Shown one piece after another: positions 56,262-64,000 of a DNA stretch of 64,000 nucleotides (within the stretch, counting starts at the first letter, position 1; every line of letters begins with the position of its first letter). This stretch comes from Nostoc sp. TH1S01 (GTDB taxonomy: Bacteria > Cyanobacteriota > Cyanobacteriia > Cyanobacteriales > Nostocaceae): contig JAGKSW010000015.1 in NCBI GenBank assembly GCA_018993265.1, positions 1 to 64,000 of the forward strand. Direction: 5' to 3'. Below the pieces are notes generated by a model. The model searched no databases, was not told the origin of the DNA, and worked only from the letters and a program-made list of their open reading frames with translations. The position numbers and the translations under genes are program-made.

Positions 56262-59200
56262 GTGTATTCAAATATGATCTACCAAGCTTCACCGCCTTTA
56301 CCACCAGCAGAAGTTACCACTCTACCCGCGCAAGATACTCCTATTGCAACGCCCGATAAAAATAGTGCTAACCCAGCCTATAAAACTGCGCGGCATACTG
56401 TAGCTACTCCACTTCCGCCAGAAACTACACCAGAAGCGGAATTTTCCACAAATGCCTTAGAGCAAGAGGAGTTATCTGCTGAAGGTAATTCTGGTGAAGC
56501 ACTAGTTCAACGTAGTACGAAAGATACAATACTGTCTGATATTTTGTTTACAAGCGGAATTCTAGAAATATCAGATACATCAGACGAGTTAACCAAAGAA
56601 GTTGATAAATGCACAACAACGGCAAACTCTGCACAAGCGGCTTCAACTAATGCAAGTTCAGCAAAATCAGAAGAGTCTCCTGATTTATTGAATAAGCAAC
56701 TGGTCAAATGCGAACAAATCAAAGCACCTACACAAGTTGCTTCTACAATTTCAGATAGAAAGACCAAAACAAAAACATCAGTTCAACGCAAAAGAAATAC
56801 AGCACCTGTCAAGGTTGCTAGTAATGAGACTGACTCAACACACACACAAAATACTAAAGTTGAAGTTGCCAGTACTGATGATGCGACCAAAACATCAGAA
56901 GACTTAAGTGGTTTTTTAACTAAACAACCGCAAAAACTTCAAAACACAACAGCTTCTGCGCCAGTTACAATTGCGGCTAAAGCACCAGAAGACCTAGCAA
57001 CCTTTGTAAATAAACAAAGGTCGCAAACAATTACAGCACTCTCCGAAGTAGCTACCAACGAAACCTATACAACTGTTGATAATTTCAGTACTTTTTTAGC
57101 TAAACAAACATCTCAATCGCAGTTTCCCGATGCTACAAAAACGGAATCTACTGAAGCAACTAGCGAAACTTCAATAAATTCTCATGACTTAACGGCTTTT
57201 TTAACAAAGCAACCACCTCATTCATCAGTTCAAAGCAAAGTTGCTAATCTACCTAATGAAGTTCCAACTACTAGCCAGACATCAAAAAAATCGGAAGATT
57301 TAACCGCTTTTTTAACAAAACAACCGGCGCATCCACAGGTTCCACAAAAAACTGCAACTAACCCCATTCCTACACCAAATTCATCTGCTGAATCAACTAA
57401 AAAACCTCTCAACACTAAACCTGCTGAAGTACAACCAAAAAAACAAGGGGTAGATGTCAGTACGAATTTATTAAATGTAGATGATAACTCACGCATAACT
57501 TTTCCTCAAGTAGCAAATTCAAACTTAGAAAATTTATTACTTGGGGTAATTCTCAATAGACGGGAAGTTGGCAACTTAGATGTTATCCGGCAAGGAAATA
57601 CTTTGCTGCTGCCATTGGAAGACTTTGCTAAACTTGCTGACTTGACACTTGAAATTAAAGATAACATCACCCAATTAAATACACCTTTGGGAGTTATTAA
57701 CATCACTGAAGATGATATCCAAAATATTCAAGGTATTAATTATATTAGTGATATTTTTATCCGAGAAAAGTTGTCTTCAAATATTGAATTTAATTCTTTG
57801 GATCTAGCGTTAAGTATTGACTTTCCTTGGCGTGGTGATGGTACAGGATATAACAGTCAAGCAGTTAACTTACAACCAGATATATTTGCACCACTCAATG
57901 GATTTTCTAATTTAAGACAAGAGTTAAATATTGTTAATAATTCAGGAGATATAAGTTTACAAAGCTCGACACTGCTAGGCGGCAGGTTAGCAGGCGGTTT
58001 ATGGCGTGTACGAGTTAATAATAATTTTGAAAATTCTCCTGATGTATCAGAATATTTTTACTATAAACGTAATGGTGGATTCCTTTATCAAGTCGGTCGG
58101 CAACAAATTGGTATTAACCCCCTAATAAATAGTCTGAATTTAACAGGAGCGCAATTTGGTTATACCAATATACCAACAAATCGCTTTAATCAAAATAACA
58201 GTGCCAACGAGTTATTACCTAGACGTTCTAGACCTTTACAAACTTTCCAAGGTGTAGTTCCACCTGCTAGTTTTGTACAACTGAGAGTTTCTGGAGTTGT
58301 CGTAGCACAACAGCAAGTCGGATTTGATGGTAGATACGAATTTGTTGATGTTAATTTACCTGTTGGACAAAATAATCAAATTGAAGTTTTAGTTTTTGAC
58401 CGGAATAATCTTAATATTCCCAGCGAAATTCGTTCTGTCAGAATTAATGCTTCAGATTTATTACTACCAGCAGGTGGTAATGTTCAGTTAGCTGGGTTAG
58501 GTTTAACTGGAAATTTAGTTCAGAATTCTTTGTTTGATAATAACAATGGTACTGATGCTGGTAAATTTGCGGGATTTTATCAAATTCGTCAAGGTATTTC
58601 TAATAATTTAACTTTTGAAGGCTCTGTACAGGCGATACCTGATACAATTCAAAGCCAAGCTGGGTTAGTTTGGCGAGTAGCTAATCCTGTGGTTTTATCT
58701 GCTAGTGTGGGTAATTCTTTTGGCAAGTTAGCTTACAACACCGATTTAGACATCCAATTAGGAAAATTAGATATTACCGCTAATTCCCAGTCTTATCCCA
58801 ATGGTTATCGCAACGGGAAAAACTCTGGTGAGTTCTTTAACCATAGTGCCGAAGTAAGTTATCGATTTAATAATAGTTTTCAGTTAGGGTTTCTCGCACG
58901 CAGTCGTAAAAGTGGTAGTGATACTAGTGAATATATATCACCTACTTTTTCTTTACGACCTTTTGCGAGGTTATATTTAAGTGGTAGACCTGATATTACA
59001 GGGCAGTATCTATTTAATGCTTTCTATCAAGTAAATCGTGCAGCAAGACTATCTTTTAATACTTTTGGTGATAGATACACTACTGATTTAAGTTATGACT
59101 TTAATCGCAATTATCAACTTTCTTTAGGTACTGATTTTGGCGGTAGTTATGCTACTCGTTATACAGCGACATTAAATTATAACCCGCCAAGTATTAGACA

Positions 59201-60020
59201 ACTGAGTTGGCGATTGGGGTTGGCTTATCGTGAGGGTAATTTTGGGCCTGTTGTCGGTGCTAGTATGCAGGTACTTCCTGGTTTGTTTGCCAGGGTTGAA
59301 TATCAAGGTATTCCCTTTGCTGGTAGAAGAAATTCTTTCGGCGGATTTAATGACGATCGCTTGACAGTATCATTAGTCTCAGACTTATCCTTTGCTGGTG
59401 GTAGAGCCGTTCCAGGTAATTTTAGCTCTCTTGGTAAAGATAGAGGTGCGATCGCTGGACGTATTGCTGTCTCAGGTGAAAACAAAGGTTACGATTTACA
59501 AGGCGCTAGTGTAAGAGTAATAGATAACCACAACAAACCTGTTGCTGGTACTACGACTGACTCTAGTGGTAACTTCTTTGTGGGTGGTTTACCGGAAGGG
59601 GTTTATCGAATTGAAGTTGACCCAGAACAATTACCTGTGGAACTCACTGTACCAAAAACCAGCCGAGTTGCAGAGGTGGGAATGGCAGGTGTAACCAATG
59701 TAGATTTTGCGGCCAGATTAGAATATGGTTTAGCTGGCAGAATTACCGATGTTGCAGGTCAACCCATGCCTGATGTGCGGGTAGAATTAGCAAATCTTGA
59801 CGGTACAGAAGTTTTATCAGCAATGACTGATGAATTTGGTTTGTATCGTGTAGATGGAGTGCCTGTTGGTAAGTATACATTGCGAATTCCCACACAAGAT
59901 GCGATCGCCAATAGTGATACTCTGCCCAAACGCGAAGTAACTATTCACAACGATTTCGTCTACGACCAAAATCTGCAATTACCAATTTCTACAGCAGCTA
60001 AAGAGACTAAGGAAAAATAA
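56262..60020 (+). CDS. Usher-like outer-membrane protein with repetitive N-terminus and C-terminal regulatory-like domains
   Basis: A 1252-residue protein starting at a GTG (56262; ATG at 56274 also possible). Residues 1 to about 395 are polar and repetitive: the pattern [ED][DN][LF]xxF[LV]xKQ occurs five times (near 213, 243, 272, 308 and 345). Then come a beta domain (LLGVILNRREVGNLDVIRQG) and a long barrel-like part to about 1060, with usher features VPPASFVQLRVSGVVVAQQQ, FDGRYEFVDVNLPVGQNNQ and SEIRSVRINASDLLLPAG. Two carboxypeptidase-regulatory-like domains end it (about 1085-1160 and 1165-1245). No signal peptide is present in this frame. One in a neighbouring frame starts near 56164 and would join through a one-base change in a T6 run (56238-56243). 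It lies 47 bases after the chaperone gene by that start. Confidence 0.75.
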   Translation: MYSNMIYQASPPLPPAEVTTLPAQDTPIATPDKNSANPAYKTARHTVATPLPPETTPEAEFSTNALEQEELSAEGNSGEALVQRSTKDTILSDILFTSGILEISDTSDELTKEVDKCTTTANSAQAASTNASSAKSEESPDLLNKQLVKCEQIKAPTQVASTISDRKTKTKTSVQRKRNTAPVKVASNETDSTHTQNTKVEVASTDDATKTSEDLSGFLTKQPQKLQNTTASAPVTIAAKAPEDLATFVNKQRSQTITALSEVATNETYTTVDNFSTFLAKQTSQSQFPDATKTESTEATSETSINSHDLTAFLTKQPPHSSVQSKVANLPNEVPTTSQTSKKSEDLTAFLTKQPAHPQVPQKTATNPIPTPNSSAESTKKPLNTKPAEVQPKKQGVDVSTNLLNVDDNSRITFPQVANSNLENLLLGVILNRREVGNLDVIRQGNTLLLPLEDFAKLADLTLEIKDNITQLNTPLGVINITEDDIQNIQGINYISDIFIREKLSSNIEFNSLDLALSIDFPWRGDGTGYNSQAVNLQPDIFAPLNGFSNLRQELNIVNNSGDISLQSSTLLGGRLAGGLWRVRVNNNFENSPDVSEYFYYKRNGGFLYQVGRQQIGINPLINSLNLTGAQFGYTNIPTNRFNQNNSANELLPRRSRPLQTFQGVVPPASFVQLRVSGVVVAQQQVGFDGRYEFVDVNLPVGQNNQIEVLVFDRNNLNIPSEIRSVRINASDLLLPAGGNVQLAGLGLTGNLVQNSLFDNNNGTDAGKFAGFYQIRQGISNNLTFEGSVQAIPDTIQSQAGLVWRVANPVVLSASVGNSFGKLAYNTDLDIQLGKLDITANSQSYPNGYRNGKNSGEFFNHSAEVSYRFNNSFQLGFLARSRKSGSDTSEYISPTFSLRPFARLYLSGRPDITGQYLFNAFYQVNRAARLSFNTFGDRYTTDLSYDFNRNYQLSLGTDFGGSYATRYTATLNYNPPSIRQLSWRLGLAYREGNFGPVVGASMQVLPGLFARVEYQGIPFAGRRNSFGGFNDDRLTVSLVSDLSFAGGRAVPGNFSSLGKDRGAIAGRIAVSGENKGYDLQGASVRVIDNHNKPVAGTTTDSSGNFFVGGLPEGVYRIEVDPEQLPVELTVPKTSRVAEVGMAGVTNVDFAARLEYGLAGRITDVAGQPMPDVRVELANLDGTEVLSAMTDEFGLYRVDGVPVGKYTLRIPTQDAIANSDTLPKREVTIHNDFVYDQNLQLPISTAAKETKEK

Positions 60021-60169
60021 AGTTTTCTGTCTTTTACTTGGAAATTAAATCAAAATCCAAAATTGTCTGGCTTTTGTAAAAAAGCAACTTCTCGTTCATC
60101 ACCGATTTCTACTACTATGTTTATTGTTCTTCAGCTTTGTGGGCTACTTCTGGCTACCCGCAGATCGTC

Positions 60170-62380
60170 ATGCCGAAATCTAAAAAGAGTGCCAATCCCA
60201 TCAATCTTAGTGATCCACAATACTATCTCAACCGAGAGTTAAGCTGGCTGGAATTTAATAACAGAGTATTGCATGAAGCCTGCGACTCACGCACACCACT
60301 TTTAGAAAGACTGAAGTTTTTAGCGATCTTCAGTTCCAATTTAGATGAATTCTTCATGGTGCGGATTGCAGCCTTAAAGCAACAAGTGGAAGCAAAGGTG
60401 ACTCAGTTAACTCCGGATGGACGTACCCCGCAACAACAGCTAGACGATATTCGCTTCAATCTTAGCCCGCAAGTAGTCAAACAGCATCAACATTTTGAAG
60501 AAGTCCTGCGTCCGCTATTAGCCAAGCAAGGTATTCATATTCTGGATTATATTAATTTAAACCAGAGACAACGGACTTATTTAGATAATTATTTTGAAGA
60601 ACAAATCTTTCCCGTTTTGACTCCTTTGGCTGTTGACCCTAGCCATCCTTTCCCCTACATTTCCAATCTCAGTTTAAATTTGGCAGTTGTCGTCAAAAAT
60701 CCAGAGACAGAAGAAGAATTTTTCGCCAGAGTCAAAGTTCCTAGCGTTTTACCGCGATTTTTGCCTCTACCACCAGAGTTAGGCATTCATGAAAATGGAC
60801 AAGCCGCCAACTGGACAGGTGTACCTTTAGAACAGGCGATCGCGCATAATTTAAATGCTTTATTTCCAGGGATGAATATCCAGGAATACCATCCTTTCCG
60901 CATTACACGTGATGCTGATTTAGCACTGGAAGAAGACGAAGCTGATGATTTGTTATTAGCCATTGAACAAGAACTACGCAAACGTCGTATGGGGGGTAGT
61001 CCTGTCAGAATCGAAATTCAATCCCAAACACCAGAACCAATCCGTATAAGGTTATTACAAGATTTAGATTTAACCGACAGTGATGTTTATGAAGTAGATG
61101 GTTTATTAGGTTTGCGAGATTTGATGTATTTCATGGCTTTGCCTTTGCCAGAACTGAAAGATCCTCCCCGTCAGTCTGTCGTCCCTTCTCGCCTGCAAAG
61201 GTTGCGCGAACCGAATATAGACCAAGATGTCTTGGAAATGGAGGAAGGCAAAGATTTTTTTGCCGTGATTAGAGACAAGGATTTATTAGTCCACCATCCT
61301 TATCAGTCTTTTTCGGCAACAGTGGTGCGTTTTATCACCCATGCAGCCCATGATCCGAATGTACTAGCCATCAAAATGACCCTTTACCGGACTTCCGGTG
61401 ATTCACCAATAGTTAACGCCTTAATTGCAGCGGCTGAAAATGGCAAGCAAGTATCAGTATTAGTAGAATTAAAAGCCCGATTTGATGAAGAAAATAATAT
61501 TTACTGGGCAAGGCGTTTAGAACGTGTGGGAGTACACGTTGTCTATGGCTTAGTTGGCTTAAAAACCCATTGCAAAACCGTCATGGTAGTGCGGCGAGAA
61601 AAAGACAGAATGCGTCGTTATGTGCATATTGGCACAGGAAATTACAATCCTAAAACTGCAAGACTATATACCGATTTAGGATTGTTTAGTTGTCGTGAAG
61701 AATTAGGTGCTGATATTACAGATTTGTTTAATTTTTTAACTGGTTATTCCCGACAAAAATCCTATCGAGAATTGTTGGTTGCACCTGTGAATATGCGCGA
61801 TCGCTTTTTGTCTTTAATTCAGCGCGAAATCGAAAATGTGAAGAATGGCTTTTCTGGGCGCATTGTTGCCAAAATGAACTCTCTTGTTGACCCACAAATT
61901 ATCGCTACTTTGTACGAAGCTTCCCGCGCTGGCGTGCAAATCGATTTGATTATTAGGGGAATTTGCTGTTTACGGCCAGGGCTGAAAGACATTAGTGAAA
62001 ATATTCGCATAATCAGCATTGTCGGTCGCTTTTTAGAACACTCCCGCATCTATTATTTTTACAACAATGGCCAAGAAGAAATCTATATCGGTAGTGCTGA
62101 CTGGATGCGCCGCAACTTAGATCGGCGAGTGGAAGTAATTACACCAATTAAAGATCAAGATATTGCCAAAGATTTGCAAGAAATCTTAGGAATTATGCTG
62201 GCAGATAATCGCCAAGCTTGGGAATTACAAGCTGATGGAACTTATATCCAACGCCGTCCTGGTGATGATTGCCCAGAAGCTAATTCACAAATAACTCTGA
62301 TGAATATGGCACTGCGTTCTACAGGCGTAACTCCAAATTTGCTAGATTCTCAAAAAAGTCTTTCTTACACTGATAACTAG
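60170..62380 (+). CDS. ppk1: Polyphosphate kinase 1
   Basis: A 736-residue PPK1, which makes polyphosphate from ATP reversibly. Visible are YLNRELSWLEFNNRVLHEA at the start, FFMVRIAALKQQV, DVLLHHPYQSF-like DLLVHHPYQSF, KMTLYRTSGDSPIVNALI, the catalytic histidine block GLKTHCKTVMVVRRE and HIGTGNYNPKTARLYTDLGL, then GSADWMRRNLDRRVE at the end. The frame is open from a GTG at 60137, but the ATG at 60170 (MPKSKKSANP) is chosen. Nostoc uses polyphosphate as a phosphate store. It is 149 bases after the usher gene. Confidence 0.95.
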   Translation: MPKSKKSANPINLSDPQYYLNRELSWLEFNNRVLHEACDSRTPLLERLKFLAIFSSNLDEFFMVRIAALKQQVEAKVTQLTPDGRTPQQQLDDIRFNLSPQVVKQHQHFEEVLRPLLAKQGIHILDYINLNQRQRTYLDNYFEEQIFPVLTPLAVDPSHPFPYISNLSLNLAVVVKNPETEEEFFARVKVPSVLPRFLPLPPELGIHENGQAANWTGVPLEQAIAHNLNALFPGMNIQEYHPFRITRDADLALEEDEADDLLLAIEQELRKRRMGGSPVRIEIQSQTPEPIRIRLLQDLDLTDSDVYEVDGLLGLRDLMYFMALPLPELKDPPRQSVVPSRLQRLREPNIDQDVLEMEEGKDFFAVIRDKDLLVHHPYQSFSATVVRFITHAAHDPNVLAIKMTLYRTSGDSPIVNALIAAAENGKQVSVLVELKARFDEENNIYWARRLERVGVHVVYGLVGLKTHCKTVMVVRREKDRMRRYVHIGTGNYNPKTARLYTDLGLFSCREELGADITDLFNFLTGYSRQKSYRELLVAPVNMRDRFLSLIQREIENVKNGFSGRIVAKMNSLVDPQIIATLYEASRAGVQIDLIIRGICCLRPGLKDISENIRIISIVGRFLEHSRIYYFYNNGQEEIYIGSADWMRRNLDRRVEVITPIKDQDIAKDLQEILGIMLADNRQAWELQADGTYIQRRPGDDCPEANSQITLMNMALRSTGVTPNLLDSQKSLSYTDN

Positions 62381-62538
62381 TAAAAATTTGATTTTTTTAG
62401 CAAACTTTAATTTTTTCAGATTTTATCTATATGAATTGGTTGATAAAACAGGAGTTATTCAACCATAAGATAGAGTAATTATCTGGACTAGCTCTCATAA
62501 ACTATAGACATTGTTGTCACTAATTTTTCTTCCCTTGA

Positions 62539-62955
62539 ATGTTAATGCTCTCCTGTGAGTCTTCTGCGTTACGCGTTCTTGTAGTTGATGACCACGAACT
62601 GACTCGTTTAACCCTGCAATTGGCTTTTTCTTGTCAAGAGAATATTCAAGTTGTCGGGTTAGCTAGTAACGGTCAAGAAGCTATAGAAATGGTTCAAAGC
62701 TGTCAGCCTGATGTGATTGTTTTAGATTTACAAATGCCCATCATGGATGGTTGGAGTGCTTCTAGTGAAATTAAAGCCATTTCTCCCGATACCCAGATAC
62801 TTGCTTACTCCTCCGTAGAAGAGGCTAATTCTCCCCGCGCAATGGGAATGGCTAATTTTGATGATTTTTGTAAAAAAGATGTATCGACAACCGAACTTGT
62901 CGCTTTAGTCAGACAATTAGGCCACCGTAGAGGAGATAGTGAAATTGTCCGCTAA
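62539..62955 (+). CDS. Stand-alone receiver-domain response regulator
   Basis: A 138-residue CheY-like protein with only a receiver domain: VLVVDDHELTRLTL (Asp17/Asp18), the phosphorylation site Asp63 in VIVLDLQMPIMDGW, and a threonine/serine switch in ILAYSSVEEA with the lysine in FCKKDV. It has no output domain, so it acts by binding a partner. Its kinase is not adjacent; the orphan kinase at 51761 is 9 kb away and need not be linked. The ATG at 62539 is supported by the close fit of the domain start. Confidence 0.9.
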   Translation: MLMLSCESSALRVLVVDDHELTRLTLQLAFSCQENIQVVGLASNGQEAIEMVQSCQPDVIVLDLQMPIMDGWSASSEIKAISPDTQILAYSSVEEANSPRAMGMANFDDFCKKDVSTTELVALVRQLGHRRGDSEIVR

Positions 62956-63034
62956 ACCTTGCAGCAAAATTAATGGCACATTGGCTTAGGGTTGGCTCAG
63001 TTCTGGAGAGTTGATAATATTCTACTATTAAGAA

Positions 63035-63079
63035 GCGTCGGCATAACTCTTGGTTATCAGAGATACCGACGCAATTTTT
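63035..63079. terminator. Bidirectional terminator with nested hairpin
   Basis: GCGTCGG (63035-63041) pairs with CCGACGC (63066-63072), and inside it ATAAC pairs with GTTAT. The right side is followed by AATTTTTA on the plus strand. It lies between the convergent response-regulator gene and the 60-residue gene at 63088. Confidence 0.7.
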
Positions 63080-63087
63080 AGTGCAAA

Positions 63088-63270
63088 TTAATTATTTCCT
63101 GTTTCTGGAATAGTACGTTTATATTCATCAATTAAGTCATCTAGTTCTTCTAAAGCCTGATTGACATCAACTCTCAAAGTTCCTAAGTTTGGCTGTTCTA
63201 AAAGACTTAAAAGGTATTCGCGTTTGCTTTGAACTGCTGCAATTCGCTCTTTGATAGTTTGTAAATCCAT
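63088..63270 (-). CDS. Small conserved helical protein, unknown function
   Basis: A 60-residue acidic protein, predicted as two helices: DLQTIKERIAAVQSKREYLL and VNQALEELDDLIDEYKRTI. Heptad-like leucine/isoleucine spacing suggests a coiled-coil hairpin. I recognise it only as a type of small protein seen in cyanobacterial genomes. The ATG at 63270 has no obvious competitor, and an overlapping longer frame (63167-63391) is in another frame and is not called. Confidence 0.65.
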   Translation of the reverse strand: MDLQTIKERIAAVQSKREYLLSLLEQPNLGTLRVDVNQALEELDDLIDEYKRTIPETGNN

Positions 63271-63482
63271 TGTTTGTCTGCCTTTTATTAACTACAGTCC
63301 AGTTTAAAGTTAACGCAAAACAGGGGAAAGCTTGATCAACTAGCCAAAAGTTGTCGCCCCTTGAACTACGTAAGTTATGAAGCATCAACAATTTCAGTTT
63401 TTAAGTTGTTGGGCTTCCATCATCTGTGACACATAGCCGATGATAATAAAACTAATGCGTTCATAAATATTATCTTCTGCTC

Positions 63483-64000
63483 ATGTTACGCCAAATATCT
63501 TTGGGAACTCTAGGTTTAACCGTTGGTAGCATATTAACTATTATCGGCTTCATCGCCTATGCTGCTAATAATGCCACACTCAATCTTGTTGGTTTTTTTT
63601 ATGGTTTTCCCCTGTTATTAGGGGGACTAGCACTCAAAGCCAATGAACTTAAACCAATACCCTTCAGCCAAATCACAAAACAAACCGTATTATCTCTGCG
63701 TCAACAGCAAGCAACTGTCACGCAAAATAAAATCCGCAAAGACATCACTCGGTATTGTTACGGTCAAGATGCTCACTTGGATGGCGCTCTCTCTTACTTA
63801 GGTCTCAGTCCCTCTGATGAAGAAAGACCAACTGTTACAGGTTTAAGAGAAGAAGATACTAATGGCGCTTACACCTTAATTTTAGAATTCGATTCTCCAT
63901 TTGTACCGATTAATGTTTGGCAAGAAAAACGAGAAAAAATGACTAGTTATTTTGGCCCTGGAGTAGAAGTTGAAATTACTCAGCCAGAAGAAGATAAAAT
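63483..64000 (+). CDS. DUF2854 membrane protein, 3' end cut by the window
   Basis: The first 172 residues of a gene that runs off the window. It starts MLRQISLGTLGLTVGSILTI with two transmembrane helices (about 6-27 and 34-50, LVGFFYGFPLLLGGLAL), then a soluble part: KANELKPIPFSQITK, VTQNKIRKDITRYCYGQDAHLDGAL and EFDSPFVPINVWQEKREKMTSYFGPG. This matches the DUF2854 family of cyanobacteria and plastids, whose role I do not know. The ATG is at 63483; there is no ribosome binding site of note before it. Confidence 0.75.
   Translation, partial: MLRQISLGTLGLTVGSILTIIGFIAYAANNATLNLVGFFYGFPLLLGGLALKANELKPIPFSQITKQTVLSLRQQQATVTQNKIRKDITRYCYGQDAHLDGALSYLGLSPSDEERPTVTGLREEDTNGAYTLILEFDSPFVPINVWQEKREKMTSYFGPGVEVEITQPEEDK

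Noticed and set aside
63167-63391. 74-residue frame overlapping the small gene at 63088
   Set aside because: Lies in another frame of a better-supported gene and has no coding character.

Overview
The window is chromosomal DNA from a filamentous heterocyst-type cyanobacterium of the Nostoc/Anabaena group. The signs are the very frequent HIP1 octamer GCGATCGC, the beta-prime subunit of RNA polymerase split into rpoC1 and rpoC2, a KaiB-like/histidine-kinase SasA, an xisH/xisI pair, several Uma2 nucleases, short tandem heptamer repeats between genes, and a mycosporine-like amino acid (MAA) sunscreen cluster.

Layout. 1-5800 (minus strand) is an MAA operon mysA-mysB-mysC-[glycosyltransferase]-mysD. 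The glycosyltransferase gene between mysC and mysD is a Core-2/I-branching (GT14-like) gene interrupted by one in-frame TGA. 5800-14650 carries a MITE-like element, tRNA-Leu(CAA), an FMN hydroxy-acid oxidase, a secreted glycosidase-like/aspartic-protease-like fusion, an M48 protease, a fucosyltransferase-like enzyme, a decayed Uma2 gene, an M42 peptidase, tRNA-Thr(CGT) and a small photosystem-assembly-like protein. 15260-23200 has a sugar nucleotidyltransferase, an SLH-domain beta-helix protein, sasA and a Ser/Thr kinase. 23370-29010 is the most fluid part: xisHI, two copies of a MITE-like repeat, a dead fragment of a TPR-CHAT gene and a large intact TPR-CHAT gene with homogenised 120-bp repeats. 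29170-41460 (minus) holds a GIY-YIG protein and the conserved rpsT-tatD-rpoB-rpoC1-rpoC2 block. 42200-51560 has hisD, a universal stress protein, two intact Uma2 genes, an SRPBCC protein, hslO and several cyanobacterial proteins of unknown function.

51760-60020 is the most striking region: a histidine kinase divergent from a four-gene chaperone-usher-like locus (two related secreted subunits, a PapD-like chaperone, and a 1252-residue usher-like outer-membrane protein). The usher has a long repetitive N-terminal region, two C-terminal carboxypeptidase-regulatory-like domains, and a signal peptide that appears to lie in another frame, separable by one base in a T6 tract. The window ends with ppk1, a stand-alone receiver protein, a small conserved protein and the start of a DUF2854 gene.

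Functionally, the MAA genes would convert sedoheptulose 7-phosphate through 4-deoxygadusol and mycosporine-glycine to a disubstituted MAA; the broken glycosyltransferase is a candidate for the missing MAA glycosylation step. The chaperone-usher locus would export a surface fibre. All functional calls rest on motif recognition and family knowledge; no database search was run.
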